Source: Cercis canadensis (taxonomy: Eukaryota > Streptophyta > Magnoliopsida > Fabales > Fabaceae). From it: a DNA stretch of 64,000 nucleotides. Shown piece after piece: positions 1-12,674 of the stretch. The translations under genes were made by a program, and so were the position numbers. A model generated the notes under the pieces. The model had not been told where the DNA came from. It worked only from the letters and a program-made list of their open reading frames with translations, and did no database searches. How positions within the stretch are numbered: position 1 is the stretch's first letter; each line of letters starts with the position of its first letter. The stretch lies in NCBI GenBank assembly GCA_003255065.1, contig QAOA01000876.1, positions 176,044 to 240,043 on the forward strand, written 5' to 3'.

Positions 1-59
1 AAAAATTATTATAAAGCTGTTATGAATGTCTAAAATTATATATATAGAGAACTCATATT

Positions 60-252
60 TTTATATTTAATTTTGTTAATGTCACATTTTATTTAATGTT
101 TAAATATAATATAAATTAATTTATCTTAATTTAATATAAAAAAATTTAGTCAAAGTTGAAAAAATTTTATATTAATTGAGGATAATATAGTTTATATCAT
201 ATTTAAATATTAAATAACGTATAATATTAATAAAATAAGATGTAAAAATAAC
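60..252. repeat. AT-rich foldback MITE, copy 1
   Basis: An AT-rich stretch whose left part (about 60-115) and right part (about 195-252, ending near 'gatgtaaaaataa') are imperfect inverted repeats. The same layout occurs at 8260-8477, where the termini are clearer. It has no coding potential. It is called a foldback element because two dispersed copies share length and internal order. The boundaries are approximate, since no clean target duplication was seen. Confidence 0.5.
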
Positions 253-2395
253 AATTTTTTTAATAAATAATATTTAAATTAAGAATAATTAATGATTAAA
301 ATCTTAAAAATGCAAAGATCTTTTAGACATTTTACATTTTCAAGAGGCACACTTACTTTGAAAAGCATTTATTGTGTGCTTCTCAAAAGCTGCAATGACT
401 TGTAAAAGGGAATCGGAAGAAGGACCCCAGAAAGAAATTTACCAAACATAAATTTGTAGCTTTTCCTATTGAAAAGCACTAGAAACAAAAGTGACAGCAT
501 TCCCAAATGCAACCTTTGTTTGGTGTTGGCCAATCAGTTTTTTTTTTTTTTTTTGAGTAAACTTTGGCTAATCAGTTTTGATAAATTGAGAAAACAACTA
601 AGAGCAATATGAAAATAGAATTGAAAAATGGTAATAAAATTACAATTATATATTTTGGCAAATCTATTGGAATATGTTTTAAATAGAATTGAATTCTTGA
701 TTTAATATAATTCTGAACAAGCTTCATTAAAAATTTATTTATACATTCAATTCAATTCTAAAAATTTAAATATCCCAAACAAGAAGAGAGAAATAAAGAA
801 GCTCAAAAAGTTTTTTCAAACCGACAGAACAGGAGGAGAAAGGAAGGGTATCAAAGTAATTAATTATGATATTAGACTTTTTAGAAGATCAAGAGAGAAT
901 TATGATAATCATTATTTTGATTATGACACTCTCTTTGTATTTTTACTGTATTTGATTCCAATTGTTCAATCTAATCGTTGAAATTTGAAAAGAAGAAAAA
1001 GTACAAGAAAAAGAAAATTGAAAAATAAAAAGTAGGAAATAATATATAATCCTGCCCACAATGATCAAAAGATAGTCTCCCAAACTACAACACACTATTG
1101 TTTTTCGAATTACTTTTTGATTTGGTTTGTTTCGATATAAATCATTTCTATAGAAAATATTTGGACTTAAAAAATTTTAGTTCTTCAACCAATTTTTTTT
1201 TAAAAAAAATTACTTTTATCAAAACAAACTAAGCCTTTAAAAAAAAATACGTAATTATTTTTGTTCTTAAAAAGAACTTTCTTATATTGTTCCCTTTCTA
1301 CTTGTCCATTTGGTCTCAGAAGCTCGAATGCTAGTTGTAAATTTTTTCCTAATCAACATTAAGTTGAGGGGGAAATGCCCCTACCTTCTCCCTTTCTTCT
1401 ATTCATCTTACTTTGTATCTCTTTAAGCTTCTCTGAATTGAGAATAGGTTAGAAATTATTTGATGAGGCCTCGCAATAAGAGATCTAGAACGTAGTTTAT
1501 AAAAAGTCAAGAATTTAAATTTTCATATCATCATATAATTAAGCAAAAAAAAGAAAGAAAGATTCACTAGGTACGATGCCAACTATTAGATATAAAATTA
1601 TTCATAAATTTTCATGTAAAAGCTTAAGCTTTTAGGTTCAGTTAATTCTTGATACTAACAAAACCACACGCACATGCATCCCCTTACACAAACATATTCA
1701 GCTAATTAAACTGAATCAAAGGCTCTGCAAATTAACAACTTTTGCAGCCAAAACTGAGGCACTATGGACGAGGTCACTAATAAGAGCTTTACATTGACAG
1801 TAAACAAAACCTACCATACATATTGCAGAACAAGCCCCACTTAGCAATGGGATACGTCTAAATTTACCCTTAGCCACCCTTGTGGGGTTTACCTCCCCAA
1901 CCATCCACCGCTTAGAAGTGGTATATATCAATTGTCTTACCTCTTTACAATAATTTGTTGTGCTTTTTTTATTAATGAAAAATATATAAATTATTAAAAT
2001 CAGAGCTTGTCGATAGACAAATGCCAAGTTGGTCATATCAATGTAAACTTGATTGCATCCTTACATGAAAAGCTCGATTGATTTCTTATAGCTAGTAATC
2101 TTACTTTCTAGGCCACATAATTAAAAACACACCTACTTGGTCCCACTTTTCCCTAAGTCCCACATTGGCAAAATATTTCTTCTATATTCCTCCATATTAA
2201 TAAATGTATATCTAACATCAGGTCCCATGGTCATAAAATATAAGTAACACATTTAATAATCCTAAAAGAATGAAAACAATAAAAAAAAATAGAAAAAAAG
2301 TGGCCTATTAAAAGGAGTAGGCCACAAATTTTCCTTAGAAAGTATATCAATAAGATATCTCATTTATTAATCCAACGGTTTACTTTAGTAGTAAG
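253..2395. other. Intergenic, no gene recognised
   Basis: AT-rich DNA with short homopolymer runs. Small open frames here (for example on the minus strand at 1716-2036) have no recognisable protein signature and no splice-joined neighbours. I see no RNA gene. Around 1440-1530 there is a diffuse repeat-like text, but no boundary could be set. Confidence 0.5.
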
Positions 2396-2963
2396 TAGAG
2401 CTGTCAAAACGGGATGACCCACTCCGACCCATCCGACCGATCTCAACCCGTTAACAAACCGGGCGAGGTGGGCTTAGGAAACCTTAACACAATCCAACCC
2501 ACCAAAACTTAAAAAAAAAAAAAAAAAAAACAACAACAACAACAACAATGCATTAAATTTGATGTATAATGGATGCGCGGTTGGGTTGTGATAGTCAAAA
2601 TGACATATGACAGCAAAAGATTGAGGATTTAGCTCTTTAGGACAAGGTTCATATTCAAGGATTTAGATGAATTTGAGGCTTACATGGTATATTATTTTAT
2701 TGGTTAAAGTTGATTGGGTGCGAAAGGAAAGTAACCAAAAAATGACACTTTGATTCTCTTTTTTAAAAAATAAAAAATAGGAAAAACAAACCCAACGGGC
2801 CAACACAACTTGCACCGACCCGACATGTCTTAACCCATAACCCAAACAAGGAGGGCTAAAATAACCTGCTTTTAAACCGGCCTAAATTATATGAACCCAA
2901 CTCACCCGCTTTACATGATGGGCCGGGCCAACCCGACGGGTCCAACCCAATTTGACATCTCTT
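2396..2963. mobile_element. hAT-like non-autonomous DNA transposon
   Basis: The element begins 'tagagctgtcaaa' and ends 'tttgacatctctt', giving imperfect terminal inverted repeats (11 of 13 positions match). It is flanked by an identical 8-bp duplication, 'gtagtaag', at 2388-2395 and 2964-2971. An 8-bp target duplication is typical of the hAT superfamily. The ends are GC-rich (runs such as 'cgggatgaccc' and 'gggccgggcc') against AT-rich surroundings. No transposase frame is present, so it would need a transposase supplied in trans. It also contains an A-tract followed by a short (CAA)n run near 2510-2545. Confidence 0.8.
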
Positions 2964-3060
2964 GTAGTAAGGATGTAATAAATTTATTAAACTAGTAATA
3001 GTTTAAATCTTGAGGTTAATATTTTATAATTTTTTTAAAAAAAATGTATGAAGTCAATGT

Positions 3061-3281
3061 GAGTATGCATTCTTAAGATCATCTGATGAAAAAATTAGTC
3101 TTAGTGCCCAAAAACTAGCTTAATAATATCTTGACCTTTTAAAAAAATAAAATATATCTCGTTTAGTAGTGAGTATGCGTCCTTAAGATCATTTGAGGAG
3201 AAATTTAGTCTTAGTGCCCAAAAACTAGCTTGATAATATCTTGACCTTTTAAAAAAATAAAAGATATCTCATTTAGTAGAA
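3061..3281. repeat. Two-copy tandem repeat, 110-bp period
   Basis: The unit beginning 'gagtatgc' at 3061 recurs at 3171, with the shared words 'cttaagatcat', 'agtcttagtgcccaaaaac' and 'atatcttgacc' in the same order. The copies differ at scattered positions, so this is an old duplication rather than an assembly error. No coding function is seen. Confidence 0.85.
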
Positions 3282-3479
3282 GTTAGTGATACATATAGTA
3301 AGTTAATATTCCCACAAATTTATTAGATTCAGCAAAGATAACTAAAATGGACAAAACAATAAACTCCAAAGAGAGAAACAAGGAGAAATTATGTGTAGAT
3401 AATTTTAATTGTGTTTTTTTTTTCATATGAGTAGATGGTTTTTTAATTGTTAAAATTATGACTAGCAATTATCTTACTT

Positions 3480-3729
3480 TATTTTTTTATTTTTTTTGAT
3501 AGCCCAAGAACCAGAGTTTAACCTCAACTTTTGAATGAAGCCAAACTTACTAAACATAAGGTGAACTATCTTTGCTCTAGGAATTTCACTGTTGAAGTAC
3601 TCACAACTGTAACTTTGTGTAGAAGAGCACTTTGGGACTCTTATTTTGTCAATGAGAAGCCTCGAACATAAGACTATCTTATTGCGATAAGAGCATTATG
3701 ACCAACTAATCTACAGTTTAGTTGGCAAT
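3480..3729 (-). mobile_element. tRNA-derived SINE (minus strand)
   Basis: Flanked by an identical 13-bp target duplication, 'aattatcttactt', at 3467-3479 and 3730-3742. Read on the minus strand, the head carries 'attagttggtcataatg', resembling a tRNA-type A box, and about 35 nt later 'gttcgaggcttc', resembling the B box. The 3' end is an A-rich tail (T-rich on plus at 3480-3500). Body length is 250 bp. Internal pol III promoter, A-rich tail and long target duplication together define a SINE moved by LINE machinery. It does not resemble the SINE at 33811-33992 outside the boxes. Confidence 0.8.
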
Positions 3730-4665
3730 AATTATCTTACTTGACACCAATCTTTTAATTACCCAACCAAAAGTAAAACTAATATATATATATATAGCCA
3801 TATTATGTGAGTTTAGTGATATTTTATCTAGTCATAAGAGCTATAAAGCGTTTAATGTCATTGGTTTAATGACACAATCTCTAATAAAATTTGAATTATG
3901 TTAAATGTGTCAGTATAAGATAGTTTAGAATCAAAACAGTATAAATAAGCCTTGAAATGTAACTTATGTCCCATGTCAAAGATATAAGATAAAAACACCT
4001 ATCATATAATCACATATACTTACATCTTCACCCTGCAAGTACAATATATTTTTAGATTCCTTACACGTGATGAAAATAACAACAAAAAGAAAAGGCATTG
4101 TTTCATGTATCCAAAGAGATATAGTATATAAAAATAAAAACGAGGATGGGCAATATCCTTCTTTGGCATTTATTTTTTAAACGGTTTATAAATAGGATAA
4201 TATAAGCATTGCTAATTTGCTATGTCCAATATAGATTTGGAAAACGGCACACCGGATTGAGGAAGAACTAGTAATTACGTGAAGCAAACGGCATTTAATT
4301 GTTGGGACTAGAAAGCGTGACGTGAGAAAGTCCCTCTTCTCTTTGTTTTATATTCTCTTTTGTGGTGTAAATTGAACGACACTGATATTGATTTGTGCTC
4401 CATGTTTGATGTTCCTCAACTATGCTAAAGCAGTGGCACATGCAAAAAGCAAAGCAGGCCGCGGCCATGCCAAAGCCTTTGTGAGTGCCGTTTTGTTGAT
4501 TGTTTGGTAGCGAAACGCTACAAACAATTTGTCATTTCAAAAGTGGAATTTGTTCACTTTCCAATTTACACGCCAAAATATTAATTATTCATGTGATTAT
4601 AAGCTACCACACATACAAAGTAATAATAAAGTGGTTGAGTGATCACTCAGTTCATGTTTTTTTTA

Positions 4666-4872
4666 GAGCTTTTAGATATTTTTAATATTTATGTAGTATG
4701 TTATACTATATGAGAATAGTTAATATGTGAATAACATATGTATAAGTAAATTATTTTGAAGTTTGTTTGAGAAAATAAGATAAATTATATTTATATCTAA
4801 TAAAATATAAAAATTACGTATACTTATCACGTCAGTGTAATATGACATACTTATATGGTATCATAAAATCTC
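4666..4872. repeat. Foldback MITE (family 2, copy 1)
   Basis: The left arm ('gagcttttagatatt...', with 'atgtagtatgttatact') and the right arm (ending 'tatcataaaatctc') are imperfect inverted repeats. The inner part contains 'tatcacgtcagtgtaatatg'. A second copy with the same order lies at 6201-6404 and a partial one near 9827-9895. The boundaries are estimated from the copies. Confidence 0.65.
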
Positions 4873-5636
4873 TTTTTTTTTTTAACAAAAAATTTCTCAA
4901 TAGAATTCTTGATGTCCAGATGCATCTCACCTATAATGGAGTGAAATCCAAACTTTTGAATATGCCAACATGTTAGATCAAAACTTTAATATGAGAGGTG
5001 GAGATTGTTTCTATGACTTTTCTCCTTACCTTGATATCTAGAGAAAAAAAAAAAAAAGTCATACTCAAATTAACTAAGGTTTGTAAATCAATTCATTCAA
5101 TCTTAAGTTAATATGATTTCAAACAAGTTTTATTAAAGAAATAATTCAAATCAATTCGATTCTTTAATATTGTGGTTCTAAACATGTTAAAAATAACCTA
5201 ATTTTTTTATGGTAAGATTTTAGAGAGCCATGCAATTGTCAATCAAGTAAGAGTTTAGCTCCACTAATGTAGAGAGAAATTAATGTCTTCAGCTTTTTCT
5301 TTCTGCCCTTCTGATGTACCAATTGTGATCTTGGAAGTCTCATCGTATTTTGTTTCTTTTGTAGTAGTCTCTTTGCAATAAGTACTAAATAGACTACTAT
5401 TCTATACCCTCATTCATTTATTAATCAAATTCCTACCCTACCGAAAAAAGAAACATGTTTCTTTAATTAAAAAATGTTTTTTTTTTAATGATACATTGAA
5501 CCGGCCCATGTACCTTATTGCTTCTTAAAAAGTTAGATATTTGTTTTTGGTCCCAAAAAAAATTAAAAGAGGTTGTTATCCTACTTCACTTAAATAGATG
5601 GGATAAAAATAAATAAACAATTTATTAAGAATTTGG

Positions 5637-5905
5637 AATAAAGTAAACTTTTGATTTTGGTACCATGGCGAGTATCTCAAAAAATTGAGTCACTAAGTAT
5701 AAATCAAAATAGTTAGTTCTTTATAAAATACATAAACAGAACAATACAAGAAACATATTGAAAAATAGATAATATTTTGTTTTGACAATATTAAATTTAA
5801 ATTTAGTTAACAATTTGAGAATGTGAATCATACTGAGTTACTCAATTTTTTGATATTTTCGTAATGATATCAAAATCAAAAGTTGATTATGCTTCAAACT
5901 TTTAA
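5637..5905. repeat. Foldback MITE (family 3, copy 1)
   Basis: Inverted arms of about 70 bp contain 'cttttgattttggtacca' and 'tctcaaaaaattgagtcac' on the left. Their reverse complements ('gttactcaattttttgata', 'atcaaaatcaaaagttg') lie on the right. The same arm sequence is found as a single arm near 7395-7520 and as both arms of the element at 50632-51117, so this is a dispersed family. Confidence 0.65.
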
Positions 5906-6200
5906 TAAAAAATTTATTTTACTTTTACCCACCCATATATGTGAGGTAGGATAGAGTCCACATATTTTAAAAGCCTTAGACATAGTTGGGAATTATAGCT
6001 CGAGTCCATGATGACCAAGTATGACACCCATGTACCTTAAAAACTGTTTTCTGCTATTAATTTTGTCTAACAAGTCAAACATGTTGTAATCAAATTAATT
6101 ATGTAATTAAATATTTTATGGTCCAATAATACTGAGATTATTATTAAATTTATTAGTTCTGAGTCAAACTCAAAGTCATAACTAAAAAAAAAAAGGAGGT

Positions 6201-6404
6201 TTCTTAGATACTTTTAGTATTTATGTAGTATGTCATACTACATAGAAATAACCAATAAATAAATGAGATGTGTACAAATTAACTGTTTTTAAGTTTGTTT
6301 AAAAAATTAAATAAATTATATTTTATATATAATAAAATATAAAAATTATGTATGTTTGTCACGTCAGTGTAGTATAGCATACTTACGTAGTATCATAGAA
6401 TCCC
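6201..6404. repeat. Foldback MITE (family 2, copy 2)
   Basis: Second copy of the element at 4666-4872. The left arm reads 'atttatgtagtatgtcatac' and the right arm 'gcatacttacgtagtatcat'; the right arm reverse-complements to a near match of the left. The internal words 'cacgtcagtgtagtat' and 'aataaaatataaaaatta' are shared with copy 1. No gene content. Confidence 0.65.
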
Positions 6405-7394
6405 CGAAAAAAAAAACACTAACTATGTAATTAAGAATCACTAAGATAAGACAAACAAAAAGAACAGTCTAAACATATAGATTGCTGGCGAAACAACAAT
6501 GACTTTAGAATCCATGGTTTCTAAAATAGATTAATCCTATACAAAGTATTATTTTTTGTTTACCAAGCATGGTGTCACTTTTATTCAACACCTTTTCTCT
6601 GTAACCTTTTGTGCTAAATACCGTAATCTAAACAATATAAGTCTTTGACAAGTGACCTTACATTGATAATTAATGTTTGTCGGCAAATCCTCAAGAAACC
6701 AACTAACCACAAACAATTAAACAAGTACCACGAAAGCCTAAATAAGTCTTTGAAAGTGACTTCTCACATTGTTAATCATGATTTTGATTAATAATGTTAG
6801 TCACCTATTCATAAGGGATTTGATTTTTGATATGCTTTATAGGTAACATTCACGAGAATGTTAGTAACTACTTTTTATTTTAGTTTTTATGAGGTGGTCT
6901 TTATATTTTTTATGTGAGATTAATTTTCGTTTATTTTGGTATGCTTTGACCATTATCATTAAAATTTAATTTATTAATTAAACTACATCTAATAATTATA
7001 TTAATAACTATTTGAACCTTAAATTACGTTGTGGCATCATATCTAGATATTTATTATTTCAGTACCAAATCACACATACATGACCTCGAATTCCGAGTGA
7101 GAAAACAAGCACAAAACCAAACTACAATTTCATCACTTTGTGCCAATTCACACACTTCCAAAAGACAACCATTTGAAATGACAACAATATTTTTGCCTTA
7201 AACGGTTGTATCTGACAGCTGAAGCAATATTCTTAATCAATTTACATCACCATTTCACTATCAAATTGCTTAATTATCTTAGCTTAAACAGAAAAATCAC
7301 TGTTTGAAGTTTTGGTGTATATATATATATATATATATAGGGCTATATTATCTATCCTTTTAGAGGGGTAGCACTATTCTATTATCTTTGGATG

Positions 7395-7520
7395 AGATTT
7401 TGGGTGAAACCCAGTGTGATTTTAGTGTCATCGTGAAAATCTTAAAAAATTGAGTCATTTATTATGTGTCAAAACACACAATTTTTTATAAAATGTAAGA
7501 ATATCATATAATAAGAAAAC
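7395..7520. repeat. Single arm of foldback family 3
   Basis: Contains 'tcttaaaaaattgagtcat', 'atgtgtcaaaacacac' and 'tttttataaaatgtaag' in the order seen in the arms of the 50632-51117 element. No matching opposite arm is evident, so this is a truncated or recombined copy. Confidence 0.5.
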
Positions 7521-8259
7521 GTACTAAAAAATAAATTTAAAATAGAAAGAAGAGAGTGATAGTGAATATATGGTTGTGTTGGAGTAGTTGGTATTAGGGT
7601 TGTAGACTTCTAATTGTATAGGGTTCAGGTCACCAATCACCATCTTGAAAATGAGTAATTAAGAGTCCCACATCGTACAGGCATAATGAGAAAACCGGGA
7701 AAGCCCACGAGAGAGAGACCAAAAAGCATGTCATGCCACATGACTGCACCAGATTATGTGCTTATTAATTCACTGCCTGCACGTGAAGGGGTGAATGAAG
7801 CCACCTGTTAGGTGGGTGAGTTTGGGGGGTGACTCATGTAATACCAGATTCATTCTCAGTAAAGTCAAAGTGATGATGTGAAGCAATGGAGAATATTCTT
7901 CCACATGGAAATGAATGTCACATAAAGTCTAATCATAGTTAAATCATATACGAATCCTTGCCTAAAAAATTCGAAATCACTACTAGACAAAAAAAAGTCT
8001 TAATTTAAATTTATTATTATAATTTTGTGGCCAAGGTTCATATAAACTTCAAGCCTTTCTTTTTTGGGTTAAAAAACATATTCAACCTTATTGCCTATTT
8101 TTGGTTGCACGACTTGAATAGTTACTACATAGAGATTAAATAATATAGGTTACTATAAGTGTAGTACAAATTTACTTACCAAAAAGAAAAAAAAAAAACA
8201 TGTAGTACAAACTTATTACAAAAAAATATAGTTAAAGATATGATAAAAAATAGGACCTG

Positions 8260-8477
8260 TTATTTTCACACTCTACTTTATTAATATTCAAATATAATAT
8301 AGATTAAATTACTTTTAATTAATATAAATTTTTTTTAACTTTGATTAAATTTTTTTTATTAAATAAGGATTTTTATAATTGACTAAAATTTTTTATATTA
8401 AATGAGAATAAATTAGTTTATATTATATTTATATATTAAATAAAGTGTGATATTAATAAAATCGAATGTGAAAATAA
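8260..8477. repeat. AT-rich foldback MITE, copy 2
   Basis: Terminal inverted repeats 'ttattttcacactctac...' and '...cgaatgtgaaaataa' bound 218 bp of AT-rich DNA whose two halves are imperfect reverse complements. It is related to 60-252. It has no open frame of note. Confidence 0.65.
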
Positions 8478-11025
8478 TTATCCTTAAAAAATATGAAGTC
8501 AATAAAACATTATCTTATTGCCAAAGAGGGTGTGGGTTTTAATCTCCTTAGTAGCATCCAAGGCAAGAGATATCTCAAGTAAGGACGGCTCTTCTCAAGT
8601 TTATTAAGTTTTACATATGCATTACAAGTATGACATGTTTTTAGTTAAAATTTTTGTGACAAAAAATATAGATTTTATTTAATAAAATTTTAATATGTAA
8701 CGTTCTTGTACATATGGAAGCATACTAGAAATGCATATATTTTATAATGTGTAGACTTCAATAAAACTATGTGTATAAGTTTTAATTTGAATCCATACAA
8801 TTCTTTTAAATTTTTTTTATGTGAATTATGTGTTGTTTTTATCTTTGATTAAAATTGATTCGGAATAAAATTGATTTGCTCTTTTTTTTTTTTTATTTTT
8901 GGTTACAATTTTAAATTTAAACACATAATCCACAAATTTTAAAGTTAATTTCAGTATCACTCAAAAGAATCTCTAAGAAGTTTATACAAGAGAAAATGTC
9001 AAAAGAGAAAGGGATAGAATTAAAGTCTAAATAGAAAGAGGGGAAAAGTGCTCCTATGCTCAGAATATTCTGGATAAATCGTTGGTTTTTTTCTTTTAGA
9101 TAACAGAAGAATAGAATGTAAAAGAAAAGAAAATGGCGCAGAAAGATATTTAACTAAGATAAGATAATGACAGCCAGCCAGTCATAAGTAGAGGGTGCGG
9201 TAAAAAGTTAAAACTTTATCATATTCGTTTCTACTTTCTACCCCTGCTTTCGGGAAGCATCAATGGTCAATTTACAGTAATCATATTGTGACCTTTCAAA
9301 GGGCAACTAAGGCATAAAGTCCACTTGGAGAAGATAAAGAAAAATAAAGAGAAGTTATTCATTGATGACTATGATCATGATATCAATTATCATTTCTTGA
9401 TGGCTAATGTGTTTGTGGTCTTCAATGTGAATGGATATATCATAATACATATGATTATAAGTTCTGCATTATAGTTTCGAATATTAATATATAGTTATAT
9501 ATCATTTATGGTAATTTTTCTATTAGTATTTAGTGAAAATACAATTATCTGCATTTGATTATCCCATCCTTAATTATTGTCATAGGGATATACTTTCCTT
9601 TGGGTTTTAATGCAACTATTATCTTCAACAATAGCATTAATGAAAAAAAAATTACTTTTTGCTCTATTAATTTGAGTTTTTGTACTTTTTAACTATGATT
9701 TGAACATGAAACTTATAAATTTTAAAGACAATCTTAATACTACTTAATTACAGGTTGTTTGTGTTTATAAGTATGCAAATTATAGATGATAGCATTTGAG
9801 TTTAAAAATAGTTATTATTATTACTACAAAGATTCTATNTTACTACGAAGATTTTATAATACTACGTGAGTATATTATACTATATTAACGTGGTGCACAC
9901 TATTGATAATGCAAGTTCCCATTGCGTAGCCGACTTGGGAGCTAAAGAACAATGAAATGAAACTGATACACATCAAGATAAGTCCACCCATTAAAATGTT
10001 GCATATATTGGTCAATGGACTTAATAAGCATCTTTCTTACGTTATGTTCATTCTTACACAATAGGTTACTTTTATTTATTTATTTATTTATCTTAACTCC
10101 TAAGTAATTTTCTGAAAGTAAAGAATGGTAAAGACTATTCATACAAAAATTCACTATTTTTTTTTATAATATTTTTATCTCCATATGATGATTAATAATA
10201 TTATGATATCATATGACAAAGGAATTGTACATCAAAATTATTTTTTTAAAATTATTATTAGGTTATTAGATTAAAAAGTAAATTAATATTAAGACCTTAA
10301 TGATGGAGTATGTAATAATCATTCACTAGGGTATTCCTTTAGATCAATACTATTATTGTATTAATAGGATGCTTCTACACAACTTTTTAAAAGTTATAAG
10401 TGCTTCTAAAGCACATAGGTGTGATTTTCAAAATTATAAGGCTATTAAGAATTATAATAAATATCTTTCTATTTGAGATCTTATATACTTATATTTATAA
10501 TATTTATTTTTATAATTTTAAATGCTCATAATAATTTTTTATTCTCAAATGTTTATAATAACTTTAATTAAATATTTTATTGAAATTATCTTTTAAATTT
10601 ATAAATTTTGTGTTTAAATCTAAAAACGTAACTAAAATACAAAAAAAGAAAATTATCAAATAATACAAAAATGTTAAAAAGATAAATACATTTATGAAAA
10701 ACCCAAAAATAGACACAATTTTGAAATAATTATTGACAAAATCTTATCCTAATGACATGCATATAATTAATTCAATTATTATTGAATAGATAATTTCTTT
10801 CATCATTACATCATTAACTCATCACCTATCCAAGACAATCATTTCTAAAACACGAATAGAGGAATCAATAGTTTTACGGAAACAGTGAGGGCGCCATTGC
10901 CATTTTCATTCCACGGTTTCCACCCAACATAATGAGTGGGAATCAGTATTAATAATATGCCGCAATTAAAAAAGATTCAGAGGGGTACTTTTGTCATAAA
11001 AAATTAATTGCACCCCCGGGGACCC
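8478..11025. other. Intergenic region upstream of PSS1
   Basis: No gene recognised. A partial copy of foldback family 2 ('gattttataatactacgtga') lies at about 9840-9895, directly after a single n at 9839. The text around 8500-8560 ('gggtgtgggttttaatctcc') is vaguely SINE-like but lacks a target duplication. The final part (about 10860-11025) becomes GC-richer and leads into the PSS1 promoter. Confidence 0.5.
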
Positions 11026-11032
11026 TATAAAT
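11026..11032 (+). promoter_or_regulatory. Probable TATA box of the PSS1 gene
   Basis: 'tataaat' lies just upstream of a pyrimidine-rich leader that starts at about 11055-11065 ('gttcttgctcgctcccc'). The spacing of roughly 30 nt to that leader suits a plant TATA box. The transcription start is inferred, not seen. Confidence 0.5.
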
Positions 11033-12674
11033 TTTAATTTGTTCTTGCTCGCTCCCCATGGTGCGTATCTAAACATCTTCAAATCTCTCTTTGACTGTCG
11101 TACTGTCTCTCTCTAACTTTTTCTCTCTAACCCTTTTTAATTTTCTCTCTATCATCACCCTTCGCCTTTTCGCCGCTGTTGCAGACTCTGCTTCTGCTGC
11201 GCGACCGCTAAGAAAAACACAGACAGAGAGAAAGAGAGAACCCACTATCACATAAACTCAGAGCCACACAGAAAGAGAAAACCCATTTGAATCTCTCACT
11301 TTCCACTGCAAAAATATATAATTTTTATCATTTCTATCAGTAGTAGGAGAAGAAAGAGAAACACTTCTCTTCTTCTTCCTCTGATTTCGATACTTTCCCT
11401 CGTTATTATTAAACTCCCCTTCCCTTTCCCTCTCTAGTCTCTACTCTGATCCGACGGCTGTGATCTTCTCGTTCTTCCAATCGTACGGCCAGGGGTCCTT
11501 TGTCTGTGTCTTCCATACGCACACACCCTCTCTCTATACGTAAGTATACCTGAATGACTTTCTAACTCACTTTTTCTCTGTAAAAATCCCCTCTTTTTCA
11601 TAAAAAAAATCATTTTTTGTATCATATCAGTGACACCCACATACACACTCTGTCTCTCTTTTGTGCCTATACAAAGTTCTGTGTTTTTCCTTTCATCTTC
11701 TTTTTGGATTGTGCTTCGTTTTAGTCGTCGAATCTGCTCCTCACATTCAGTGTACGTCATTTTGTTCATTTTTTCCACTTTGGGTTTGTCCCATTTGTTC
11801 CAAATTGCGTTCCTAATTAATTTTTATGACTTTTTTTTTGGAAAAAAATTGGACGCTTATATGCTCAGTGGATTTGAGGTTCAATGAGTTTTTGATTAAC
11901 ATGCAGTGATTTAACTTTGAATTATGTTTTATAGTAATGGGTTTTCTGTTGTTTTGGATGAAGGTTCGAGATTTAGATCCATCTTGATGCCATAACCATC
12001 ATTCATAATAGCTAGATTGACAATTTCTATTTTTTTATTCGATTTATTGTAAAATGCTTTCAAAATACTGTATGCTTGCAGTTCTTTTCGCATATACTTT
12101 TTTGCCGGCTGCTTGTTTGGAGGGTTCAGTTGCTCAGTCTGCTTCTTTGTTATATGCATGTGGATATTTCCGGTATTTGAATGCTGGTTTGTACTGGTCT
12201 GCTTTTGATCAGAAATTATATTCAGACTTGCACTGTTTCCATATACTGTAGAATTTGTGATGCAATAACGGGGTCTTAAATTATGATATTTTTTATTTAC
12301 AGTGTATGAGATTAAATATTTCACTCATATACTACTGTAGAGGTTACAAATTTGTGGTTTGATATGTTGTAAATTTACATTTTTATTTGGTATGAGTGTG
12401 AAGTTTGGTATTCGATTTTACTTTGCCGGTGCTCCATGTGTTATATGAACATTTGGTGTGCTTGTGTGGATTAGTATATCATTGTTTTCTATGGCTTCTT
12501 CATTTGCATATGAGATTATAAAATATTTCTGATGATTTATAGTTCTGTGTTTTTTGCAGGAGTCCTTTTTTAAGGAGCATAGAGTTCCAGGGCTCTTTGT
12601 CCCAGGATCATTAAATGCCCTTATTTTTGTGATTTCAATTGTAGTGAGAAGTAGGTTTTCTTGAACACTGCATT

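Noticed and set aside
11434-11887. Small proteins on either strand in the PSS1 leader
   Set aside because: They arise from the pyrimidine-rich 5' leader and first intron; no family resemblance and no supporting gene context.
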